Shown here piece after piece: positions 32,576-38,464 of a stretch of DNA of 38,464 bases. The stretch is taken from positions 1 to 38,464 of the forward strand of contig JAJTDM010000011.1 in NCBI GenBank assembly GCA_021300575.1, read 5' to 3'. The stretch's first letter is position 1, and every line of letters starts with the position of its first letter. The translations under genes were made by a program, and so were the position numbers. Under the pieces are notes generated by a model. That model did not search any database, was not told the origin of the DNA, and was given only the letters and a program-made list of their open reading frames with translations. The DNA is from Rubrivivax sp. Its GTDB lineage: Bacteria > Pseudomonadota > Gammaproteobacteria > Burkholderiales > Burkholderiaceae_C.

Positions 32576-33574
32576 ATGAACATGAGGGACTTGACGGGGT
32601 CGCCGCCTGCTGAGGCTGGGGAGGCCCGCCAAATCGACGCCAAGCGCCTGCTGTCCATTGCAGCGGTCGAGCGCGAAACGGGTCTGTCCAAGGACACCTT
32701 GCGGGTGTGGGAGCGTCGCTACGGCTTCCCGTCCCCGGGCCGAGACCCCTTCGGCGAGCGCGTCTACCCGCTCGATCAGGTGGAACGGCTGCGCGTGGTC
32801 AAGCGCCTGCTGGATGCGGGCTGGCGGCCCGGGCGCCTGTTGAAGATGAGCCCCCAGGAAGTGGAGGCGCTGGCCGACAGGGGTCAGGCGGCCGCCGCGC
32901 TTGCCAGCGGTTCATTGGCGCCACAGTCCGAGTCCCTGGACCCCTTCCTGGACCTTGTCCGGGCCCATGACGCTGCGGGCCTGCACCGGGAACTGGGTCG
33001 CATGCTGTCGCGCCTGGGGGCCTTCCGGTTCGTGACCGACCTGGTGGCGCCGCTGAACGTGGCGGTCGGGGAGGCGTGGATGCGCGGGCGCCTGGAGATC
33101 TTTGAGGAGCACGCCTACACCGAAGAGGTACAGGTGGTCATGCGACAGGCCATCGCGCAGATTCCGGTGCCGCAGACGGCAGCCCGCCCCTCGGTGCTGT
33201 TGTCCACCTTCCCTGGCGAGCCGCATGGCCTGGCGCTGCTGATGGTGGAGGCCTTGTTCCGTCTGGAGGGGTGCGCCTGTGTTTCCCTGGGTGTCCAGAC
33301 GCCGCTGCTGGACATCGTGCGTGCGTGCCAGGCCCACCAGGCCGACATCGTTGCCCTGGGCTTTTCGGGCATCCTGGGCGCGCAGCAGGTGCTGGAGGGG
33401 CTGGGCGACTTGCGCGCGCGGCTGCCGGCTGGGGTGGAACTGTGGGCCGGTGGTTCGGCTTCTGTCCTGTCGCGCCGCCCGGTGCCCGGAGTCCACGTGG
33501 TGCAGGACCTTCGCAGCATTGCGGGCGAGGTGCGGCGCTGGCGGGAAGCCGGCGAGTCCGACCGTCTCGCCTGA
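32576..33574 (+). CDS. litR: LitR/CarH-type MerR regulator with B12-binding photoreceptor domain
   Basis: This 332-residue regulator has a MerR winged helix (about 25-95, with LSIAAVERETGLSKDTLRVWERRYGFPSPGRD) and a C-terminal cobalamin-binding region. The four-helix bundle carries W168 followed nine residues later by E178-H179, exactly the Wx9EH motif of B12-dependent photoreceptors. The Rossmann part has H217 in FPGEPHGLALLM, in the place of the lower-axial His of CarH. Proteins of this type bind DNA with adenosylcobalamin in the dark and release it in light. The first ATG (32576) directly abuts GAGGG, while the second (32582) sits at good spacing from it, so the protein may start two residues later. 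It is divergent from the lipid operon, its likely target. Confidence 0.92.
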   Translation: MNMRDLTGSPPAEAGEARQIDAKRLLSIAAVERETGLSKDTLRVWERRYGFPSPGRDPFGERVYPLDQVERLRVVKRLLDAGWRPGRLLKMSPQEVEALADRGQAAAALASGSLAPQSESLDPFLDLVRAHDAAGLHRELGRMLSRLGAFRFVTDLVAPLNVAVGEAWMRGRLEIFEEHAYTEEVQVVMRQAIAQIPVPQTAARPSVLLSTFPGEPHGLALLMVEALFRLEGCACVSLGVQTPLLDIVRACQAHQADIVALGFSGILGAQQVLEGLGDLRARLPAGVELWAGGSASVLSRRPVPGVHVVQDLRSIAGEVRRWREAGESDRLA

Positions 33575-33644
33575 GCAGGCCCGCCTGGGATTGACGAGCC
33601 CCTGCGAGCCGTACGGCTTGCCCAGGGGTCGACCTGCACCTCCC

Positions 33645-33650
33645 TAGAAT
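33645..33650 (+). promoter_or_regulatory. Possible -10 element of the diiron gene
   Basis: TAGAAT matches five of six bases of the -10 consensus. It lies 39 bases before the ATG of the diiron gene and 11 bases before the TGTCAA-N6-TTGACG palindrome. A repressor on that palindrome would cover the transcription start. The best upstream -35 candidate (TTGCCC at 33618-33623) is 21 bases away, which is long. Confidence 0.35.
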
Positions 33651-33661
33651 AGGATGGGTGA

Positions 33662-33679
33662 TGTCAACCTGACTTGACG
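33662..33679. promoter_or_regulatory. Palindrome TGTCAA-N6-TTGACG before the diiron gene
   Basis: The arms match those of the palindrome at 32464-32481 at 11 of 12 positions and have the same 6-base spacing (CCTGAC here). The site ends 9 bases before the ATG of the diiron gene and lies just downstream of a possible -10 element, a place that suits repression. It is proposed as a second LitR site. Confidence 0.5.
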
Positions 33680-33688
33680 GGGCCGTGC

Positions 33689-34549
33689 ATGCTCTACCCT
33701 GAACTCTTCAAGCAACTCGAGGCGGTCCGCTGGAACATGGACACCGACATTCCCTGGGGCCAGTTCGATGCCACCAGACTGTCGGATGAACAGGCCCGCA
33801 CGGTGAAGATGAACGCCATCACCGAGTGGGCGGCCTTGCCCGCCACCGAGATGTTCTTGCGCGACAACCGCGACGACAGCGACTTCTCGGCCTTCATGAG
33901 CGTGTGGTTCTTCGAGGAGCAGAAGCATTCCCTGGTGCTCATGGAATATCTGCGGCGCTTCCGCCCGGACCTGGCGCCCAGCGAGGAGGAACTCCATGAG
34001 ATCCGCTTCGAGTTCGACCCTGCGCCCGCCCTGGAGACCCTGATGCTGCATTTCTGCGGCGAGATCCGGTTGAACCACTGGTACCGGCGGGCCGCCGAGT
34101 GGCATACCGAGCCGGTCATCAAGGCGATCTACGAAACCCTGGCACGCGACGAGGCCCGCCACGGCGGTGCGTACCTGCGCTACATGAAGCGCGCGATGAC
34201 GCGCTTTGGCGACGAGGCGCGTGCCGCTTTCGCGAAGGTGGGGGTGCTCATGGCCAGCGCCCGCCGCACGGCGCAGGCCCTGCATCCCACCAACCTGCAC
34301 GTCAATGAGCGCCTGTTCCCGCGCGACACCGTGCAGAGCCGCCTGCCCGACCCCGCCTGGCTGGAGCGCTGGCTGGACAAGCAGATCCAGTTCGACAGCG
34401 CCTGGGAGAGCAAGGTGGTGGAACGCATCCTGCACAACCTGGGCCTGCTGATGGAGCGCAGCTTCGCCAGCGTGCAGGAACTCAACCGCTACCGCAAGGA
34501 CATCTCGCAGGCCCTGCTGGCCCAGAAGGCCGCGGCTGCCACGGCCTGA
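33689..34549 (+). CDS. Diiron ferritin-like/acyl-ACP desaturase-like oxidase
   Basis: This 286-residue protein has the helical layout of the ferritin-like diiron superfamily, nearest to acyl-ACP desaturases. Likely iron ligands are E46 or E54 (ITEW, ATEMF), E77 and H80 in FFEEQKH, E125 in CGEIRLNHWY, and E155 and H158 in LARDEARHGG: the two E-x-x-H pairs of the family. It would use O2 to oxidise an acyl chain or a similar substrate. The ATG at 33689 was chosen because the frame before it lies over the operator-like palindrome. It follows litR on the same strand after 114 bp with its own probable promoter. Its link to the lipid operon is inferred from the shared site. Confidence 0.85.
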   Translation: MLYPELFKQLEAVRWNMDTDIPWGQFDATRLSDEQARTVKMNAITEWAALPATEMFLRDNRDDSDFSAFMSVWFFEEQKHSLVLMEYLRRFRPDLAPSEEELHEIRFEFDPAPALETLMLHFCGEIRLNHWYRRAAEWHTEPVIKAIYETLARDEARHGGAYLRYMKRAMTRFGDEARAAFAKVGVLMASARRTAQALHPTNLHVNERLFPRDTVQSRLPDPAWLERWLDKQIQFDSAWESKVVERILHNLGLLMERSFASVQELNRYRKDISQALLAQKAAAATA

Positions 34550-34589
34550 CCGACCTGAGATGGCCTGAGGCGGCCCGAGGCGGCCGGCC

Positions 34590-35237
34590 TCAAGAAGCCT
34601 TGGCCAGCGTGTCGGCCTTGCGGTCCGCAGCCACGCGCTGCGCGCTCGGCCGCTCACCCACCAGCTTGACGTAGGCCTTCCAGTCCACGCCGTGAGCGGC
34701 CAGCAGGTCCTCCCCGTACACCGTTTTGGTCGCCATGCCCACCAGGGGCAGGCTCACCCAGGCCGAGCAATCGGCCAGCGTGAAGCTGTCACCGGCCACA
34801 TAGGGCGAGAACGACGCCAGGCGTTTGAAAGCCGGGATGTGGCGCTCCAGCTGCTTGCGCACGCGGGCCTGCGTGCCTTCGCTGACCGTCCCGCCGAAGA
34901 AGGCCTGGGCATACAGCTCGCGCGCGACCAGTTCCAGGTGCAGGTCGATGAAGGTGGCGAGTTCGCGCACCTTGGCGGCGGCAAAGGGGTCGGCCGGCAC
35001 CAGCGGCGGGGTCGGGTAGGCGGCCTCGATCCAGTCCACGATCACCTGGCTCTCGCACAGCGCACCCTGCGGCGTGCGGATGAAGGGGACCTTGCCCAGG
35101 GGCGAGGCAGCGAGCACTGCCTCGTCCTTGGAGCCGGTCATCACCCGCTCTTCCTGGAAGGGCACGCCCTTTTCCAGCAGGGCGAGCTTGACCTTGTTGT
35201 AGTAGTTCGAAATCGGAAATCCGCAAAGCGTGATCAT
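34590..35237 (-). CDS. Glutathione S-transferase
   Basis: This 215-residue cytosolic GST has an N-terminal thioredoxin-like domain (1-78) with ISNYYNKVKLALLEKGVPF, the cis-Pro GKVPFI and the glutathione-binding LCESQVIVDW (Glu-Ser pair). The all-helical C-terminal domain has FTLADCSAWVSLPL, the usual N-capping box. Its usual tasks are conjugation of electrophiles or peroxide reduction; the substrate is unknown. The ATG at 35235-35237 gives the normal start. It converges on the diiron gene, with 40 bp between the stops. Confidence 0.93.
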   Translation of the reverse strand: MITLCGFPISNYYNKVKLALLEKGVPFQEERVMTGSKDEAVLAASPLGKVPFIRTPQGALCESQVIVDWIEAAYPTPPLVPADPFAAAKVRELATFIDLHLELVARELYAQAFFGGTVSEGTQARVRKQLERHIPAFKRLASFSPYVAGDSFTLADCSAWVSLPLVGMATKTVYGEDLLAAHGVDWKAYVKLVGERPSAQRVAADRKADTLAKAS

Positions 35238-35321
35238 GGGGGTGGCTCCTGGTGAGGACCGTGCGATGACAGGGAGCAGGCGGGCGAGGCCTGAGGACGG
35301 GGCCGCGTCGGCATCAGGCGC

Positions 35322-35966
35322 TCATTGTCGCGCCCGCGGGCGTCGTCGTGCCTCAGCCCTCCGCGTCACGCACGCCATGCCGATCATCACCCCGGTGCCG
35401 CAGGCCAGGCCGGCGGCATGGGCCGCCACGGCGACGGGAATGTCCCAACCCGGCACTGTCTGCACGGCGCCCGTCCATGGCACTTCCAGCAATACCTTGA
35501 GGACCAGGCCTGACCACACGGCCGCGCCCACCACGCGCTGCAGGCGCGCGTCCTGCAGCATCAGCGCCACCGCAGCCACGGCCACCGCGGCGTGCAGCAC
35601 TCCGGACAGCCCACCATAGCGGGCCAGCCCGGGGGCCCACAGCAGCAGCGCGTGTGTCAGGGGCCAGGCCAGGGCCGCCGCCAGGGTGGCCCGCCTGCCC
35701 AGCCTGCCCGCCCAGCCGAACAGGGCCACCACGGCGCAGCCGGCCAGGTTGGACCACAGGTGCTGGAGGTCGTAGTGAACGAAGGCCGCGGTCAACAGCC
35801 GCCAGGGCTGGAGCCACAAGCTGTCAGCGCGCCATTCCAGCCCGGGCGCCCAGGCCGCCGCCGGGCCGCGAACGGCGTCGTGGGCGAACAGCAGGGCCGA
35901 CAGCGCGGCCAGGGCCAGGAAGGCCGCGGGCCAGGCCGTCAGGTTCAGCCGAAGACCTGATGCCAC
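35322..35966 (-). CDS. Rhombosortase (rhomboid-family serine protease)
   Basis: This 214-residue intramembrane protease has six hydrophobic segments and the rhombosortase pattern. WRLLTAAFVHYDLQHLWSN lies near residues 55-73, the catalytic serine is S121 in GGLSGVLH, and the catalytic histidine is H183 in AAHAAGL. Rhombosortases process proteins that carry a GlyGly-CTERM tail at the cell surface. No such tail is seen in this window, so the substrates lie elsewhere. The start appears to be a GTG at 35964-35966 inside the end of glnE (22-bp overlap), so translation may depend on that of glnE. The C-terminus is Arg-rich. Confidence 0.82.
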   Translation of the reverse strand: MASGLRLNLTAWPAAFLALAALSALLFAHDAVRGPAAAWAPGLEWRADSLWLQPWRLLTAAFVHYDLQHLWSNLAGCAVVALFGWAGRLGRRATLAAALAWPLTHALLLWAPGLARYGGLSGVLHAAVAVAAVALMLQDARLQRVVGAAVWSGLVLKVLLEVPWTGAVQTVPGWDIPVAVAAHAAGLACGTGVMIGMACVTRRAEARRRPRARQ

Positions 35967-38464
35967 AGCGCGAGCACGGCGTCGCGGTGCGCGGCGAAGG
36001 CTTCGGTGTCGAAGTGCGTCGGCTGTTCGTCGAGCCGGGCCTGGTGCTGGGCGCGCCGCAATTCGCGGTACGCATCGGCAGCCGCCTCGCCCATCCCCGC
36101 AGGCAGCAGGCCGGCCGCCCGGGCCCGCAGCAAGAGCGCGATGTTGCCCACGTTGCCCAGCAGGGCAGGGTGGCGGCCGCCATGGGCCAGCACCAGTTGC
36201 TGCACCGCGAACTCGGCGTCCATCATCCCGCCCGGGCTGTGCTTGACGTCGAACCGGCCTGGCCTGGTGGGATGGGCGCTGCGCACGCGCTCGCGCATGG
36301 CCTGGATCTCCGCACCCAGCCCTTGCTCGTCACGCGCAGCGGTCAGCACCGCGGCCCGAGCCGCCTCGAACCGTGCCTCGATGCTGCGCGCCCCGGCGCA
36401 GAAGCGGGCCCGTGTCAGCGCCTGGTGTTCCCAGGTCCAGGCCGTGTTGCTGCCTCGGCCCACCTGGTAGCGCTCGAATGAGGAAATGGAGGTGACCAGC
36501 AGGCCCGAGCTGCCGTTGGGCCGCAGCGCGGTGTCGATGTCGTACAGCTCGCCCGCCGCCGTGCGCAGCGTCAGCCAGGTGATGATCTTGCGCACGAAGC
36601 CGGCGTAGACCTCCTGGGCCCGGTCGGGATCGGGTTCGTCCCCGTCGTCGTAGAGGAAGACCACGTCCAGATCGCTGCCGTAGCCCAGTTCCTTGCCGCC
36701 GAGCTTGCCGTAGGCGATGACGGCCAGTGAGGGCTCGTCGCGGTGGCGCTGCCGGTACGTGGCCCAGGCCCAGCGGATGACGGTGTCCAGCACGGCGTCG
36801 GCCAGGGCCGACAGGTCATCGGCCACCTCCTCCACGCTCAGACGGCCTTCCACGTCGCGCACCAGGGTGCGGAAGACCTCGGCGTGGTGGGCCCGCCGCA
36901 AGGTGTCCAGCAGCGACTCTTCATCAGCCTGGCCGGAGCGCGCCCAGGCAGCATGGCGCTGATCCAGATCGTGAATGAACTCCGCGCGGTCGAAGCGCTC
37001 GTGCAGCAGGCGCTCGTCGGCCAGTTCGTCGATCACACCGGGGTGGCGCATCAGGTACTGCATGGGCCAGCGGGCCAGCCCCAGCAGGCGCAGCAAGCGG
37101 CTCAGCACCTCCGGGCGCTCGACCAGCAGGGCCAGGTAGCTCTCGCGCCGCAGCAGCGGCTCCATCCAGTCGATGAAGCGCAGCGTGGATCCCACGGTGG
37201 CCGTGCCGTCGGCGATGCAGGCCTCGGCCTTCTGCACCAGGCGGCCCAGCCGGAGCTTGCTCTCGTCGCGCAGGCCCGCCACGCGGGGATGGCGGCTCCA
37301 CTGCCGCACCCGTTCGGCCAGGCCTTCGGGCAGGTGCTCGATCAGCGTTTCGCTGTCCACTGGCAGCGGGCCCTGACCGCAGGTGCGGCACACCCCTCGG
37401 GTGGGCGTCGGGGTCCGCCCGTCGTGCAGCAGCGCATCGAACTCGTTGGCCACGAATTCGCGCACCTCGCCCAGGCGGTCCAGCAGCGCGCCCGCATCGG
37501 CTTGCGGCAAGCCCAGGGACCGCGCAATCCAGGCCAGGTCTTCGTCGCCCGTGGGCAGCAGGTGGGTCTGCTGGTCGTCCAGGTACTGGATGCGGTGCTC
37601 GATCTGGCGCAGCAGCACGTAGCCCTCAGCCAGGCGGTCTGCCGTGGCGGGCTTCATCAGGCCGCGCACCACCAGGCGCTGCAGGCCGCGAAGGGTGGAC
37701 CGCGTGCGGATTTCCGGAAAGTGTCCTCCGCGGGCCACGAGCATCAGCTGCACGATGAACTCGATCTCGCGGATGCCGCCGCGCGAGAGCTTGACGTCGT
37801 TGGCCCGTTCGGGGCGGCCGGCGGCGCGGCGCTGCGCTTCCTCCCGGATCTTGCGGTGCAACTGCCGCAGGCCCTCGAACACGCCGTAGTCCAGGTACTT
37901 GCGGTACACGAAGGGCGTCACCAAGGAACGCAGCGCCCGGCCCCGACCGCTGTCCACCGCGGCCTGTGGCGCCACGATGCGGCTCTTGAGCCAGGCGAAG
38001 CGCTCCCACTCCCGTCCTTGCACCTGGAAATACTCCTCCAGCATGCCCATGCTCACCACCGCGGGGCCGGAGTTGCCGTTGGGCCGCAGGGCCAGGTCCA
38101 TGCGGAAGACGAAGCCGTCGTCCGTGGTGTCGCCGATCAGCGTGTAAAGGCGCTTGGCCACCTGCGAGAAGTATTCGTGCGCCGAGACCACGCCCGTGCG
38201 CCTTCCGTCGGTCGGCTGCGTGGCGTCTGAGCAGGAGGGCACGCCTGTGGTCTCGCCGTTGTCCTCGTAGACGTAGATGAGGTCGATGTCGGAGGACACG
38301 TTGAGCTCGCGCGCCCCCAACTTGCCCATGCCGACGATCCAGAAGTCGATCTCCTGCCCGAGTGCGTCCCTCGGGGGGCCGTGGCGCGCGTCGCAGTCGC
38401 GCCGTGCCTGCTCCAGCGCAGCCTCCAGGGTGACCTCGGCCAGCGTGGTCATGGTGTGCGTCAC
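35945..38464 (-). CDS. glnE: Glutamine synthetase adenylyltransferase/deadenylylase (5' end off window)
   Basis: This bifunctional enzyme adds or removes AMP on glutamine synthetase under control of PII proteins and so sets nitrogen assimilation. About 840 residues are visible; compared with family lengths of roughly 900-950, the first hundred or so are beyond the right edge, and the first Met seen is not the true start. Two nucleotidyltransferase domains are seen. The N-terminal one (deadenylylation) has GMGKLGARELNVSSDIDLIYVY, and the C-terminal one (adenylylation), about 590 residues further on, has AYGKLGGKELGYGSDLDVVFLY. Both keep the two catalytic Asp of the S-D-x-D motif. The helical linker and C-terminal region are complete. 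The rhombosortase start lies within its last codons. Confidence 0.96.
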   Translation of the reverse strand: MTHTMTTLAEVTLEAALEQARRDCDARHGPPRDALGQEIDFWIVGMGKLGARELNVSSDIDLIYVYEDNGETTGVPSCSDATQPTDGRRTGVVSAHEYFSQVAKRLYTLIGDTTDDGFVFRMDLALRPNGNSGPAVVSMGMLEEYFQVQGREWERFAWLKSRIVAPQAAVDSGRGRALRSLVTPFVYRKYLDYGVFEGLRQLHRKIREEAQRRAAGRPERANDVKLSRGGIREIEFIVQLMLVARGGHFPEIRTRSTLRGLQRLVVRGLMKPATADRLAEGYVLLRQIEHRIQYLDDQQTHLLPTGDEDLAWIARSLGLPQADAGALLDRLGEVREFVANEFDALLHDGRTPTPTRGVCRTCGQGPLPVDSETLIEHLPEGLAERVRQWSRHPRVAGLRDESKLRLGRLVQKAEACIADGTATVGSTLRFIDWMEPLLRRESYLALLVERPEVLSRLLRLLGLARWPMQYLMRHPGVIDELADERLLHERFDRAEFIHDLDQRHAAWARSGQADEESLLDTLRRAHHAEVFRTLVRDVEGRLSVEEVADDLSALADAVLDTVIRWAWATYRQRHRDEPSLAVIAYGKLGGKELGYGSDLDVVFLYDDGDEPDPDRAQEVYAGFVRKIITWLTLRTAAGELYDIDTALRPNGSSGLLVTSISSFERYQVGRGSNTAWTWEHQALTRARFCAGARSIEARFEAARAAVLTAARDEQGLGAEIQAMRERVRSAHPTRPGRFDVKHSPGGMMDAEFAVQQLVLAHGGRHPALLGNVGNIALLLRARAAGLLPAGMGEAAADAYRELRRAQHQARLDEQPTHFDTEAFAAHRDAVLALWHQVFG

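Noticed and set aside
1..38464. tRNA, rRNA, insertion sequences, prophage or attachment sites
   Set aside because: I found no cloverleaf, rRNA signature, transposase, integrase or flanking direct repeats by reading. A tRNAscan or ISfinder run would be decisive but cannot be done here.

Overview
The window is about 38.5 kb of GC-rich, densely packed chromosome. It looks like a betaproteobacterium of the order Burkholderiales, perhaps near Comamonadaceae, Leptothrix or Aquabacterium. This rests on protein style (fused indolepyruvate oxidoreductase, extended TRAP permease, YjjJ-type HipA, rhombosortase, LitR/CarH regulator) and on the GC-rich third codon positions; no rRNA or tRNA is present to confirm it. 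Most of the window is on the minus strand, with many ATGA/GTGA stop-start overlaps, so translationally coupled operons are the rule.

Layout. (1) 1-1435, minus: MlaE-type permease and MlaF-type ATPase of a lipid-transport ABC system; the ATPase runs off the left edge. (2) 1481-4228, minus: LytS-type kinase, small membrane protein and LytTR response regulator. (3) 4421-8379, minus: TRAP transporter dctP-dctQ-dctM with a terminator-like hairpin after dctP. The large permease carries a Gly/Pro repeat encoded by a minisatellite. (4) 8612-10833, minus: a YjjJ-like HipA kinase overlapping a Nudix hydrolase. (5) 10921-15226: fused indolepyruvate ferredoxin oxidoreductase, divergent from an Lrp/AsnC regulator. 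(6) 15371-17548, plus: a GGDEF protein with a broken active-site motif and an aspartoacylase-like zinc hydrolase, ending at a strong inverted repeat. (7) 17585-21130, minus: acetyltransferase, lipoprotein glycosidase-like protein and glycosyltransferase. (8) 21300-24939: a 40-residue membrane protein, apaG, rpe, the internally deleted remnant of a phosphoethanolamine transferase gene, corA and a secreted TonB-C-like protein.

(9) 24949-34549 is the most interesting block. An eight-gene minus-strand operon (FAD amine-oxidase-like protein, DUF1365, cyclopropane-fatty-acid-synthase-like methyltransferase, chalcone-isomerase-like protein, MFS carrier, DUF3833 lipoprotein, short-chain dehydrogenase, SnoaL-like protein) lies head to head with a MerR regulator. 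That regulator carries the Wx9EH and PGExH signatures of the B12-dependent photoreceptors CarH/LitR. A diiron, acyl-ACP-desaturase-like gene follows it. The palindrome TGTCAA-N6-TTGAC(A/G) occurs both in the divergent intergenic region and just before the diiron gene, which suggests one light- and B12-controlled membrane-lipid modification regulon. The operon also has a predicted leader of about 290 nt with two strong inverted repeats.

(10) 34590-38464, minus: glutathione S-transferase, rhombosortase and glnE, whose N-terminus lies beyond the right edge.
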